A DNA stretch of 64,000 nucleotides from Owenia fusiformis (GCA_903813345.2 CAIIXF020000011.1:23293754-23357753); one strand, 5' to 3'; positions 10,523 to 23,122 are shown, numbered from the stretch's first letter. Numbers and translations: made by a program. The notes: generated by a model from the sequence alone, not told the origin.

Positions 10523-13205
10523 TCAAGTTGTGCTGCTTTGGCGCTCACAAATATAGCCATCTACTATGAAGTCTGAACAATTGATATCATACCAAGTGTA
10601 ATGGTTCATCATTACACAATTTTCAGTTATACCACCTTGTGGTTCGCCTACATACCAGCCAAAGAAGGTAGCCTGTACAAAGGACCCGGTCCAGACGAAT
10701 TGGTTTTCCACAGCTCTATCATTTAGGCCGATATGAAATGTTTTATCTGCGTGACAATGAGAAAACATAGATAAACAAAATAACTTCGTGAACGCTAGAG
10801 AGTATATGTAAGAGTGTAGTGCTGTCTTCTTTGATCGATGTGTTAGTCTAAAATCTCAACAAAACAACCTTTATCTTTGTATCTCTTTCATATTTATATC
10901 ATCAATTGATTGTTTTGTATAACATGCCTAATAATGCTTAACGCACAGCCACTACGACATGTGTATATATTTACTTTGTTGTAGTCTTTGTATGAGGGAT
11001 ATGATTCTTAAAATGTATAAGTATACTAAACTGCATTCTGATACTCATAGCATCTCTCTCTGTTGCATCCAGAAGGATAGAGATGTAGAGGGCGTGGGCG
11101 TGGCTTACCACAAAAAACTGCTATTTCAATGCGAACGAATCGGAACAATGGCGAAACAGAAGTGTGCTAATATAAATATTATACTTTGGATTTAAGTACT
11201 CAACAAAACAGCCAAATTATACTCTTACCACGAAGCTCGTCATTACTCAGCAAGTAGTTGGCCAAGCCTGTTTGCTCGTCTTCAGTTTCTATGGCAACCA
11301 GGGTTGACCCATCCTCGATGCATTTGTTTTCTGCGTCTGTCCAGTATAAAGGTCCTTGATTGAAACAATAGGTGAACCCATTGTAGAAGTATTCGGAACC
11401 ATTTTCACATCCTAAAATAAAAAGAACGGATTATCATGTCCCATCATGCGATTGTTGATTTATAAACGTAGTAGGTTTTTTGTGGAAATAACATTTGGAT
11501 GGCCTCGTGAAGCTGAAAATAATGGGTAGTCTGAGTTATCTCCAGTTGAAAATAGCATGGAGAATGTTGATTTCCACTTTATTCTTTTAAGATGTGAATC
11601 GTATTTGTATTTTAAAGGCAGAATCAGATCTCCTAGAACCCGTTTAACAGAAACTATATTCCTGGTTACGTATTTTCCAAATTTCTGAGTAAGTTGTTCT
11701 AAGAAAAATAAAAAAGACATGCGAGTGAAAATGTAAGAAGAAATTGCTATACTCGTAAGTAAATGTGGATATCTTCTTTCAATTAATTATTCATGCATGT
11801 TCTTTCTTTGAACAAAAATTTGGGTCGAATTGATTGATCTTTGAAACTGAATAAAGATAGTAAATATGTTTCTTATACAGGGTGACCCAAAAAAATGCAA
11901 CCCTCCATTTCTTCAATATTTTTCTTCAATGGAGGTTAATTGCTCTGAAATTTGGCACACAAGGACTTCATTCAATGTGGGATCTTTTGACAAAGTTTCA
12001 ATAATCCCAGTCTTATATTGATTGAGTTATGGTCGTTCCAAAATATGCTTCAAATGTCGTCCATTTCCCATATTAGGTTTTCGGATGAATCACATTCCCT
12101 TCTTTCTGAACATGTAAACTCAAGAAATAATGTGTTCTGGGATCACAAATTGCAGATGAAGTGCTTCAAAGGCCCTTTCATTCTGTTAAATGCACAGCTT
12201 GGGCTGCCAATTTCCAAACGTGAAATCATCAGTCCCTTTTGGTTTGAGGTTGATAATGGCAACACTGTTACTCTTAACACACAGCGCAATATTGGCGTTC
12301 CCAGGAAGTTCTAGGCAGTTCTAGAGTGACATGCAGGCTTCAATAAACACGAACAGTGGTTCTAGAAGGATGGAGCTACTCCTCACAATTCTAATGATAG
12401 CATAGCCTGGCTCACTAGTCATTTCTATGGAAGATTATCTCTCCTAGGACAGAGAACCCATGGTCATCCCACAGTCATGATCTCAATGCCCCTGACTTCT
12501 ATATATGGGGTTCTTTAAAGGATAATGTGTATGAAAATAACCCTACCGCATTTGCAGAACTCCAACAAGCAATGGCTGCAAAAATTTGAGCCATACCCAT
12601 GGGGAAGAATGCATCTGTGTTATGAACAGTTTTCCTTGAACATTGCAAGTTTGTTTTCAGCGAAATTGACGATATCTGGAGCATATTTTGGAACGACCAT
12701 AACTCAATCAATATAAGACTATGATTATTGAAACTTTGCCAGAGGATCCCATATTGAATGAAGTCTCTGTGTGCTAAATTTCAGAGCAATTAACCTCCGT
12801 TGAAGAAAAATATTGAAGAAATGGAGGGTTGCATTTTTTTGGGGTCACCCTCTAGTAAAACTCACGGTTTTGTATCATGACGTAATGATGATGGTCCGGG
12901 CTATATTCTGTTTGACCCGTGGCCCAACCAAATAAATCACAATTCCATCTTCTTGCTCCTAGCTTCTCAACATTTGTTTGTGCACAGTAAGGTGTTTCTA
13001 CACATTCGATGTTGCATTCTGTTGCAGATTGTGCTTCAATAGATTTCAAGTGTCCATATCCCAATAAAAAGGTGTAGTCGGGTATGAACTTCTTATTTCT
13101 TTCTTTTTGAAACAATTGATGACGATATTCAGGTGAATTTAAACTTTCTGCCATGAAAATACACGTCATCATACATGTGCCTATGAATACAAGTAAATTG
13201 TGCAT
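10523..13205 (-). CDS. Secreted PAN plus C-type lectin protein, 3 exons
   Basis: Minus-strand exons 13205-12866, 11411-11229 and 10746-10523 total 747 nt (248 residues). Both junctions are phase 1, and the split codons give Arg114 and Asp. Residues 1-19 (MHNLLVFIGTCMMTCIFMA) are a signal peptide. Residues about 40-113 are PAN-like (ATECNIECVETPYC, NCDLFGW). Residues 115-248 are a C-type lectin fold: CENGSEYFYNG, YWTDAENKCIEDGSTLVAI, HIGLND, EPQGG, ENCVMM, WYDINC, ICER. The Ca/sugar motif reads EPQ instead of EPN or QPD, and WND is WYD, so sugar or calcium binding may be altered. Likely a secreted recognition protein. Intron 1 holds a mariner relic whose end lies 13 bases from the exon 1 boundary. 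Confidence 0.93.
11878..12852 (+). mobile_element. Decayed mariner-type transposon with long TIRs
   Basis: The element is flanked by TA (11876-11877 and 12853-12854). Its ends CAGGGTGACCC and GGGTCACCCTC belong to inverted repeats about 190 bp long. The interior, in broken plus-strand frames, carries mariner-type DDE transposase traces: FSDESHSLLSEHVN, ISPFWFE, then a KDGATPH-like block (QDGATAH in active relatives), DFYIWGSLKDNVYENNP and LQQAMAAKI. Stops and frameshifts make it inactive. Family placement rests on these motifs only. Confidence 0.85.
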
Positions 13206-14866
13206 GTTTTTTTCTTCAAAATCAGTGACTTAGTATTTTTTTATGAATCAATCCCGTTTATTTGATTCAATCCAACGACATATGTCTGCTCTCATAAATG
13301 GCGTAGACTCAACACATCCATGCAGTTGATGCTTATCAAAATAGATATAATTACCCAGTTCAGAATAGGAATCTTTCATCAACATTTGGTTACACTTTAA
13401 ATTGCAACCCATTTCCCTTTTATGAATCACTTCGGTCAATTTTTTTTATTTGGCAAACACAGATCCATTACACACAATCATAGAGAAAATACTTATGTTG
13501 AGGAGCCTATCTAAAAGGTTGACGATGATAAATTATATGGTTTAATCCGTATTAATGATATAAAATGAACAATTTCCCCAAATTAAGGTTCTTTATTATC
13601 TTTATGTTGGAAAATAGCAAAATGATACAAACCAAAACAATTCTGATTCTACTGCCCATTTACATCTTATTCCGAATCGTTATATTTGTTTCATCAATAT
13701 ATTGCATTGAAAAGGGAGCAATTACAATATTGTTAATGTTTTAAAGTGTATAATTACACTCTGACTCAAGCAGTAGAGCTTGTCGATAAACGTTCACAAT
13801 GCTTTAAAATGTTTCCACGGAACAGACTGTTTTGAGTCCTGCGCTCCGAGGATGGATGGCGCCTGGCGAAAACCTTCAGTACATTGGACAGCCATAGAGT
13901 CAACTTGTGGATATATAGATGGTTGTAAGGGACGGTATGGTGTTTCATATGTATATATGTATGCACCCCCCCCCCCTATAAAATCATACATGTAGCATTG
14001 CCTATCATGTTATTTATCATTTTGTTCCTTATGAAAAGTTACATAAGATTGCCCTCGAAATGACCAGAAATTCCTCTCTAAATTGACCCGTATCTTTTTC
14101 AGGGACATCACGGGAATCTGAAACTTTACAAACTTAAGTAACTTTCCATAAGGTACAAAATAATTATAACATGATAGGGTGGCAATACTACATGTATGAG
14201 TTTATGGGGGGCGGGGGGACGCTGTATACATAGGACACACACATGTAGTGCAGAGAAATCGTAACTTTTTAGTGGCTCCGGGAAAAAATAAACAACATTA
14301 AGGGCCACCTTAATTAAGCCTACTAAGACTATCGTTTCGATCATTTCATAATACGTCATATTTCTGTTATTCCAATGGCCTTAAATCCTGCAATGGCAAC
14401 CTTGTACACAGTGACCATAATCTGGGGATAATCCAATATTCCAATAGAACATTGAAAGAAATCAAATCAAATGTGTCCATTGTATAGTTGATCGGGTCTT
14501 TCAGAAAGGATTACCATATATCACGTTCAATGCCAAGCTGTTTATGATGATAAGAACTGTGGACGTAAAACAAAATGGAGAAAACAAAACGGTGAGGAAA
14601 AAACATTCTTAAAATACACGTTAGTATATATAAGTGTTTAATGAAATTAGATTAACTTATAAAATAATGGTCATCTATCTGTACACTAACTTAAAATCGT
14701 CTCATTTAAGTTCTAAAATGACCTTTTAAATTTAATTCACTCACAAATGTTTTTCAGGTGTGAAAATGGCTGATTTGTGATCTGACAGGTAGTTAAAGCA
14801 TTTCATATGGACCCTACTTCTGATGTAGATTGATAGCAAACACTCACAGATACATGTGTTAAATCT
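13206..14866. other. Intergenic, no supported gene
   Basis: This separates the divergent lectin (-) and sushi (+) genes. It contains short open frames only, a C-run near 13970 and a G-run near 14205. One minus-strand frame at 13248-13439 is cysteine-containing but has no clear splice sites. Promoters for both neighbours should lie here, but no TATA box stands out. Confidence 0.4.
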
Positions 14867-15799
14867 ATGAGAAATAGTGAAACAACATACAAAATGTCTA
14901 AATCAATCTGTTTTCGAAACATTCAAAATACTATTTGTGCAATCATCCTCCTGGCGATTCAATGGGAATTAGTAAATTCTTCAACATGCACGAGGCCAGT
15001 TTTAGGCTTAAATATGTACAGTCTCAGCATTAATAAAACGACGTACGCCCAAGATGAAATGTACGACGTGGTGTGTAGCCCAGGGTACGGCTTGGATGCT
15101 GGACTGTCGATCACTGGGGCGTATGAGGCAACAATGACGTGTACGGCTGCAGGGACGTGGGATATTGGCGTTCCAGAGTGTTTCAAATCAGGTGTGTAAA
15201 GCAAAAAAGCTTGATCGTTATTTATACATAGTGAGACAGTATATTATAGGCCCATTAAACTTTCTGACTTCTCAGATCATACTAGTAGTATACATGTAGC
15301 CAATTGAGTTTCACTGACATGACAGGGGAATGTGTCATAACAGAATTCAGCCCGTTTCAAGGGAATTCATGTTCGTGTACAAAATGACTAACACCCAAAC
15401 AAAAAACCAGAATAAAAATCTAAAAAAGAAACTATTGACTGTCTAGCTTACCTTATGTATAAAATCATAGATTCTACATGTAAATTAATTGTTGATGTAA
15501 TAGACCGACAAAAATGGGACTGCTTTCTGTTATATCGTTTACGTTCTCTTTCAGAGGGCAGTTACCCATGGTACGTGTTATTCATTGGTGTCCTTTGTGG
15601 GTTGTTAGTGATCGTCTGTATTCTACCCCGTATTTGGTACTGCTGTTTCCCATACAAAGTCCCCGAGGGTAAGCTCTATGAAAAGGGGCGCCGGGCAGGT
15701 ACACCGATCGATACAGAACGACAAGAGGCTTTCGAATGGGGAAGAGACGATTATGACTCGGAAGCGATCAAACATTCGAAGAAGGGACTGGACTTTTGA
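14867..15799 (+). CDS. Type I membrane protein with one sushi/CCP domain
   Basis: Exons 14867-15191 and 15555-15799 join in phase 1 to give 189 residues. Met10 (MSKSICF) is an alternative start and precedes the hydrophobic signal segment ICAIILLAIQ. Residues 41-105 form a complement-control/sushi module: C41, KTTYAQDEMYDVVC, PGYGL, TMTCTAAGTW and C105. Residues about 113-131 (WYVLFIGVLCGLLVIVCIL) are a transmembrane helix, followed by CC and a charged cytoplasmic tail of about 50 residues. Single-CCP membrane proteins are common adhesion or recognition molecules; the ligand is unknown. Intron 1 is 363 bp. Confidence 0.85.
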
Positions 15800-16279
15800 T
15801 ATGAACAAGGAAAAAGACAATTCGCTTCTTACATAAGCGACATCTCAGAAGAGATTGATTACAATTTGACCAAATAGCGATAAACTGGATTTCATGTATT
15901 TAAATTCAAAGATTGATTTTGTTTTCGACTGGATTACCTTTCATTCCATTATCTTAATGTTATTTTGAAATGAATGTTTACTAATAATACTGTATAAATG
16001 GGCCGTTGTCATGCCACAATAATCATGTTATGATGATAATTAAATTATTAATTAATTATTGTATATAAAACTAAAGAAAATGTATTATCCATACAGACCA
16101 CAGAAGGGATAAAACATTTAAAAACAGAAAATACAGAACATATTGAAATTTTGCCAACCACATGCAATAAGAAGCTCGATTAAGACCATGCTGCCATTAA
16201 ACATTATTGATATGCATATTCAAACCGAACCTTTCCAAAAGATTCTCAACATTCGGTTGCCTCAGTAGGTAAACAGTGT
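15800..16279. other. Convergent 3' spacer
   Basis: The spacer lies between the 3' ends of the sushi (+) and ankyrin/SOCS (-) genes. It is AT-rich, with ATTAATTAATTATT near 16045. I see no gene, and no clear AATAAA in either orientation. Confidence 0.4.
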
Positions 16280-17599
16280 TTAAACGTAAGTCGTTGGCCA
16301 TACAATGGGTGTATAAATTCTTGCAGGTTGGTTAGAATTGTTAGCACTTAAATTAGCCGCGATGTTCGAAGTTGATATATCATCATCTTCATCCGCTAAA
16401 AGATCAATATAGCTTTTTAAAGGTAACGGCAAAGGAAGTTTGTAAATTCCAATCGGCAGCTGCAGATTCACGTAGAGGGATTTCCTTATCGCACACCTGC
16501 ACAGGTGAGTTAATTCTGAGGGTTCTTTATACCTCTTGCTATGAATCCAAACTTTCCAGTCGGTCCCGTGTGGGTTTCCGAAATGACGTGGCTGTAACAA
16601 ATACTCCCGCAGTTTCATCTCAAGCAGATCGATGTTGACTCGTGGTATCGCGCGCATTATATACTTAAGAGCAGCGCCGTAAGCTTTATCACAACCCGGG
16701 GGAGGGAGGGCCACCCCGTGCTGGGCATACTGGTACTCAAGATGCCAACGGCTGTTGATCAGACGAGCTAAGTAGGAAGTCATTTTTGACATGTTGGAAT
16801 CGAACTGAGTTGAAAATTGAGCATTCGCTCCAAACCGCAAAAGAAGTAAGATCGCCGCCTCATCGCCAACGTCAACTGCAAGTGACAGTGGAGTTTGCTT
16901 AGCATAGGTGTTTCCCTCTATCGGTAGGTCTATAAACCTTGTCCTCGCCCCCTGATGATCCTCCATTATCATATCGTTGGTCAGGCGAAGAATGTATTCA
17001 AGACGTGATGGCCCCTTTCTCTTTATAGTAGAGCTTTGATTGGCGGAATGTATGTCAAACAAGCAATGGAAGGTGCCACTACAAAATCTGTAAAATTGTC
17101 TCAAAAGACTTTGAAAGACATTTTTATCTCCGAAGTTATACCACCAACATATATCCGATATAAAGCTACGTAGGAAATGATAAGTGTAAAAACAGGGTGA
17201 CTCCTTGTTTTTCGAAAACTCCACTAGATCTTCCGCAAGGTCGTGTAATGATTCCCCGGTGACCTGGACAACTTTTTCCATATGAGAATGTATACTGTAT
17301 CGCAGATCGTACTCGTCATTACCAAACTTTGCCCTCAGGTGTGATTCCAATTCATCAAATATATTGCGTTCTACTATTTTAACACTATCAATGCTTCTTG
17401 AGCAAATTCTTCTATTGTCCTTAAAGGTGCTTTTCAGCAAGATATTGCCCCTTAACGGGCCTGCTCTGGTATTTGAGTAGTAACGAGGCATCGACACAAC
17501 ATGGTCATGTTGTGTGCTGTCTGAGCTAGCAGATCCAGATAACGCATCCTCAAACGTATCATCTGAATCACTCGGTTGTGGTGCTTGTTGTGAAGACAT
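16280..17599 (-). CDS. Ankyrin-repeat and SOCS-box protein (ASB-like), single exon
   Basis: An uninterrupted 439-codon frame. The N-terminus is acidic and Ser-rich (residues 1-35). Residues about 228-262 contain an ankyrin-type repeat (QTPLSLAVDVGDEAAILLLL, then RFGANAQ). Residues 358-401 fit a SOCS box: PSELTHLCRCAIRKSL, a short link, then LPIGIYKLPLPLPLKSYIDL. ASB proteins recruit substrates through the ankyrin part to a Cullin-5/Elongin B-C ubiquitin ligase through the SOCS box. Only one repeat is clear; diverged repeats may flank it. It resembles the ASB family in layout, and I do not assign an orthologue. The gene is divergent from the membrane-protein gene that starts at 17896, 296 bp away. 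Confidence 0.92.
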   Translation of the reverse strand: MSSQQAPQPSDSDDTFEDALSGSASSDSTQHDHVVSMPRYYSNTRAGPLRGNILLKSTFKDNRRICSRSIDSVKIVERNIFDELESHLRAKFGNDEYDLRYSIHSHMEKVVQVTGESLHDLAEDLVEFSKNKESPCFYTYHFLRSFISDICWWYNFGDKNVFQSLLRQFYRFCSGTFHCLFDIHSANQSSTIKRKGPSRLEYILRLTNDMIMEDHQGARTRFIDLPIEGNTYAKQTPLSLAVDVGDEAAILLLLRFGANAQFSTQFDSNMSKMTSYLARLINSRWHLEYQYAQHGVALPPPGCDKAYGAALKYIMRAIPRVNIDLLEMKLREYLLQPRHFGNPHGTDWKVWIHSKRYKEPSELTHLCRCAIRKSLYVNLQLPIGIYKLPLPLPLKSYIDLLADEDDDISTSNIAANLSANNSNQPARIYTPIVWPTTYV

Positions 17600-17895
17600 G
17601 CTTATAGATGATACGATGTTACTTTAGTCGAACAGCTGGTAATTGATAATACCTCTGTATTGTTTGCTACTGCAGTTCGTTGCTATGCTAAATGGCTGTG
17701 ATGTCATTAGCGTCACAAATGGGTTCCTTAGGTAAAATCGTGTAGTCATAATACCAATTGGATACTTTCCAAATAGTATGTGACGTCACATGTGTTGTTG
17801 TCTTCCCCGTACTGGCAACAATGCCAAAAGTAAACAAACATCCAAACCACTCTGAAACGATATGTAAGTGAGACTGATGCAATGGGGAAAATGTC
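17600..17895. promoter_or_regulatory. Putative bidirectional promoter
   Basis: Only 296 bp separate the start codons of the ASB-like gene (-) and the membrane-protein gene (+), so both promoters must overlap here unless 5' UTR introns exist. The stretch contains TGACGTCA (about 17780), a CRE-type palindrome. I see no TATA box. Confidence 0.45.
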
Positions 17896-18557
17896 ATGCT
17901 CATCACGCTTTCACTGGCATATCTTTTAGGTAAGTTTAAACACTAATTCTTCGAATTTTACGGTCTTTATCTGCTAGCACCAAGCATATAATTTGTTATG
18001 ATTAATCTCGTCTTCAAATATTTTCCAATTTGCTTCCAGTGTCTTTCTTTGATCAGAGAAACGAAATGTTGGATTTATGGACGTGGGAATGCCCATCGTG
18101 TCTGTCAAGGGCGAGCTTCCAGAATGCCTTAAATCAACTACTTCCCGGAGATTGCATTCCGATGGTTCCTCTAATCGCTTCATGGATCTTTCTTATTGCT
18201 GTCTTCAATTTGGTATTTCCACTACTTTTACAAAATATGTTCCGAATTCTACGTATAACACTTCCGTTTGGAGTTAAACTAACAACACCTTTTATTCTTT
18301 ACCGCTTCCTTTGGGTCCCACTGAACTCTACTCTACATTATTTGATGAGGATAAAATTCGGATTCCCTGATGATTACGTCGATAGTGTTATCCCGTTCCT
18401 CTCCATGGTTATCGCCATTGGCCTGTTGGTATGGTCATTATATATCCGCAACATACGACCTTACTTTGCCTTAAACAGAAGATACGGATGGGGGGAATTC
18501 CGCCACATTCGCTCCTATTTGCCAAAAAGGACAAGACATGGAACTATTTATGGATAG
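17896..18557 (+). CDS. Small membrane protein, unknown family, 2 exons
   Basis: Exon 1, 17896-17929, encodes a leader (MLITLSLAYLL) and ends at a GTAAGT donor. Exon 2 is 18040-18557, and the join is phase 1, giving 183 residues. After a short cysteine-containing segment (WTWECPSCLSR) come a hydrophobic span (IASWIFLIAVFNLVFPLLL), another weaker one (TTPFILYRFLWV), a third (IPFLSMVIAIGLLVWSLYI) and a basic tail ending KRTRHGTIYG. The arrangement suggests a multi-pass membrane protein. I do not recognise the family and assign no function. The short first exon rests on phase agreement and leader-like composition. Confidence 0.72.
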
Positions 18558-18858
18558 GACGCCATTACGCTGACTTTTGATTTTTGGATATTAACATTGA
18601 ATATAGTTTACTTTGACAATCAACAGCAACTGTGACAATTGTAAAAGCATGAACATGTACCATCTGATTTGAATATTGTTTCCGCTCACTAGACTTTTAT
18701 CTTATTCTAGTAGAATTAGCAACTGCAATAATTCATTAATAGTATCTAACCGAACAGTTCGACTTTTCTTCATCTATTCTGCCTGGAGACAAAAAACAAG
18801 ACTTGTTTACATGTTTGATATATAACAATTTTTTGGAGTATATTTAAGGTGAAATTTA

Positions 18859-18864
18859 AATAAA
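18859..18864 (+). terminator. Poly(A) signal of the small membrane protein gene
   Basis: AATAAA lies about 300 bases after the stop codon, downstream of a T-rich stretch. It is the first good match on this strand. Confidence 0.45.
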
Positions 18865-19251
18865 CCATTTATGATGATGATAAACCATTGATAAAGATTA
18901 TTCTTTCACGCATATTGCGATGTGTATATTTTTGCTCTTTCTATCACGTTTATGGAAGGAACCAAAGAAAAAAAGAAAAAATATCGATAATAGATCTATT
19001 TGCAATATTTGGAAATGTTAAATGAGCCTGCGTGTAAAATTTCAAAAAAATTAGGTCGTTTGAGAGAACCTACTGTTCCATCAGAACTAAAAATAAACTA
19101 AAGAAAAACCGACGTCCTGATTCATTAAATGTTAAATATATAATATTAAACGTCTCTGTATATATCTGTACTCTGTACTGTTTGTGTACTTTTGGTTAAA
19201 CCAATTAAAACATCAGTGAGGTTTAGCTACACGTATGTAGTAAGAGAAAAT

Positions 19252-22200
19252 GGAGACTTTAAGCTAGCGATGTTTTTCACAACGTAACCGTGAACGCAAA
19301 GTCAATGTATCAAAACAGTAATGTCGCCCCTTCACTATTATAAGGTTCTCACTACCAATATGGGTCAAACGCATGTGAAAGTGGATTTCCCATAAATTCA
19401 CCATGCTCTTTCCAAAGATTAAGCTTATAAAGCTGTATCTCCAACAGAAATAGGAGATTTCTAATGCAATAAGTTTCTATGTCCTTCATTTTAAAAATTA
19501 AAGTTAATTACTTCTACATGGTTCTATCTCTTGAGATAAAACTTTTTAACATTCAATGTCATGATTCAAATTGAAGATAAAACCTTTTTACTGACATTTA
19601 ATGACATAGTATATCCAGTGTGAGACAGACAAAATGCCACCCAACACATAATGTTGCATTACTTTTTTATCTGCATAAATTCTGACTTGTCCTTTTGCAT
19701 AGTAAAACTTTACTCCATGGAGCAGCTCCAGAGGAAGGTTCAGATTACTAGCTAAATTAGATGCACCTTCATGAGCATTACAAGATGAGTGGTCTATTCC
19801 TTTGCAGGCACGCCTGGATTTTCACAAAAATGTCACCCACCTTTTGAAACAGAATTTTGTAAAAATGTTATATAATGACTTGTCATGTTCGATCTGGATA
19901 TATAAAAGGTTACCCTTCGCAATAGTGTGGCTTGCTTCACTGTATTCCAGGGAAAGAAAAGGTTCTATCTCCATCATTTAAACTCACTGTTGACGCAAAA
20001 GGTCTCCAAAACTATTTTTCTTTAAAAAGTAGCCTTAAACATTGGTATTTCTTGCCATCCTGATCAGGAATGATTCATCTTGGCTATATGATGCATGGGC
20101 ATTCATGACAAAAATCTACTTTACTGTATCACAAAGATAGAGTTACAACAAGCGCTACTTAGTCTACTTCAGATACCCGATCAGCTTCAGTTTCCTGTTT
20201 AGAACTGATTTGCATTTTCACGCTAGCGTCAACGAGAATCATTATACTCTGTCTCATGTCTATTGAATACTATGCTGGCAATTTTGATTTCGATGAACAG
20301 TTTAATGCTTTCTGCAAGAAATGATGTATACTAGTATCATACATGTTTTAACTCCAAATATGATACGAAACGTGTTTGTTTAAAATATGTATCATAGAAA
20401 CCAGATATATAACTATCAATGGCATATTACACGATGATGTGGGACTAAGTAAACACTGTAACTGAATTATTGTTTATATGATAAAACTACATGCATTTGT
20501 AAAGGGCAATTTGAATGTACAAGTTGAGGTTTCGATTTTATATGCATTGGATTCCTTTCTCCCGCGCAACAATTGGTAACTAATAAAATTTTCCTTACAT
20601 CCTTATACTCAATCGTGCAAGTAAATACAACGAATTTGAGATTAATCCCTAAAGCACCATAATTCTACACATCCGTGTAAAAGTTCTCTTTTTCACGTGT
20701 AGCTTAATCTCTCAGTTGTCACATCGTCGCATGAGAATAACTTTGTACTATCTCACATTTTTACGGAACTGAGAAATCAAGGTTTGAAAGTTTAGAGGTC
20801 TGTATCTTACTTAGTATTGCTATGTGAAACTTGATTTTTTGTATGTCACCTGGTCTCACCCTAGAGATATCTTATATGAAATATCACACCTTGAAACAAT
20901 TTACAAGATCCTTTTTTAAAACTATGGAAATGGAGTTGATACATTTTCCCACCGGAATAACAGCTTATTTCTAATTTCAAATTGTCATACTGTTTCAACC
21001 AATCAACTCTCTAAGAATTGGTCATGTGACTTGCAAAACTTGGAGTTATAACAATCTTATATTAAAACTAAGTATGCCAATATGCATGTTATTGTATCTA
21101 GAATGAAAAATAATGTTTTGCTTTGTAAAAAAATCTTCAAAAACCAAAGAATATTATTTAATAAAATAAAGAAAATTCAATTTATAAAACTTTAAAATCA
21201 ATTTCTCAAATAAGTACAATTATTTCTTAATTTTGGAATCTCAGGACACCCTTCAAAAAGAATTTATTGCCTTTGAATTGAAACTAAGGCAGAAGTACAA
21301 TGCATTGAAACCAATGATGCCAATACGGTCCGCCACATATTTCCCTCGGTATAAACCCTGTAGCCTAAACCTCCCAGCACATTACAATGTAGCCCCTAAG
21401 GGCTGGTCCGCTGGTCATTATCAGGTTATTTCTGATACAGACCAGTTGATTTTTTCACTGGGTATAGGAGAATAACATTGCAAGTGGTCCGTAATTCCAT
21501 TTTGACCAGCAGGTTTCAGATCCTTAGGGCCTAAGACACAACCAATTTTTATTACATGCACATGGAAGAAATTTGAAAATAGAAAAATAATTTCTAATTC
21601 ATTTTAGATTAATGAAAGTGATGAAACCTCGATTTAGGTAATCACATTTTGTTCATTGGGATGCAGCTATCATTATCCATTCATGTTCTGTTGTTTGCTA
21701 CTCTGTGGAGTACAATTTGGAACTGAAGCAATTGTAGAAGTGGAGACTAAGAGTGGCTCTTTGTAAAGAAATTGAACCAATTTGTTACTTTTCCAAAATA
21801 AAATGTAGATGATCTAAAAACAATGATCCCAAAAATGCAAAAGAAAGGACAAATCTGAAAAACATACTAGTAATAAAATAACTAAAAAGATCCCAGATGT
21901 TCATTGAAAAGCGCAAAGTAAATCATAATTGAAGAGAAATAAAATAAGTGTTTTAAGGGACTATACTAACATAAAGATAACTCCTTATTGATATAGTGTA
22001 TGGTCAGTAAATGTTAAAGCTAGTTTAAATAGATTTAGCTTTTTTCCACAAACTATAAAACATCATTTTGAAAGAGATTTCAATAGTATACAGACAGTGA
22101 TTGCCTTTGAGCAATGTAGTGCAAAATATGACAGTTACTATAATTTGTTTTGATTACTATATCTAGTATATAACCTATTATTATGTACTCTATTTGAAGA

Positions 22201-23122
22201 AACAAATAAGTAGTCTTTCATTTTCAACATTTAATGATGACAGCTTCGTTTATGCATTTCTATTGCATTTGGCCATTCAAACCCCTATAAGACCTGGTAG
22301 CAGGGAAGATAAAGGGTACTTTTGACTGCTCACATGATCTAATTAACTGGTCATTTGTACTTTTCATCCTCCCTGGTAGCAAGGATTTAGCTTTTCGAGG
22401 AAATTAGTAATTCTATTTCATATCATGTGGCCATGTGAATAATCCAATGAGCATCCATAATACAAAGAGTAATTGAGGGCATATAATTTGAATATGCATG
22501 GGATTACACACACTGTATCATTTTATTTTTTTGATCTACTTGTAATAGTTCTAAAACTAAAACATGAAAGGCCAGGCATGCAAACTGGCATGGTATTGTG
22601 TTACAAAACATTATTTCATTCTAGATACAATAACATGCATATTGGCATACTTCGTTTTAATATAAGATTGTTATAACTCCAAGTTTTGCAAGTCACATGA
22701 CCAATTCTTAGAGAGTTGATTGGTTGAAACAGTTGATATCAGATATGACAATTTGAAATTAAAAATAAGCTGTTTGTCTGGAGATGGTACAATTTCACAC
22801 TGAATTCTAGCTTAATGAGAGGGAATTGAGATGGGGCATGTATCTGAGATGAAAGCCTGTGTTTCAAATAGTAAAATTCCATGTCTATCTCAATTTTTTT
22901 GAAAATGGCAGTTAGTACAAAGTTATTCTCACGCGACGACATATAGTTAAATGCATGTTATAAACGAATGAAGGTGAACCACCAATTGAGACATTGAGTT
23001 TCAGGTTCCATATAAAATCGAAACGCCAACCTAAACACCAACCTAATCGCCAATACAAATGCATCGCTTAAATATTTTCCGTTCACGTTTAGGTTGTGAA
23101 AAACATTGCAAGCTTAAACTCT
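19252..23122. repeat. Large inverted-repeat (foldback/TIR) region
   Basis: The outermost ends are inverted copies: a block around 19258-19295 with GATGTTTTTCACAACGTAAC and its inverse near 23070-23118. A second, longer pair of arms runs from about 20725-21120 and inverts at about 22600-22945. It includes GAGAATAACTTTGTACTA and a 150-bp nearly exact stretch around CCAATCAACTCTCTAAGAAT. The loop (21.1-22.6 kb) has one 80-codon open frame at 21233-21475 without recognisable homology. It is probably a non-autonomous element, possibly nested. I see no transposase. Confidence 0.7.

Noticed and set aside
10318-10560. 80-codon minus-strand frame overlapping the end of the lectin gene
   Set aside because: It is out of frame with the lectin, which has the conserved C-terminal ICER; the frame is a shadow running into the 3' UTR.
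13248-13439. Minus-strand frame with several cysteines upstream of the lectin gene
   Set aside because: No acceptor, donor or family match. It lies between exon 1 and the likely promoter, and its composition alone does not support an exon.
21233-21475. 80-codon plus-strand frame in the loop of the large foldback
   Set aside because: No motif, no splice context, and the length is expected by chance in this region.
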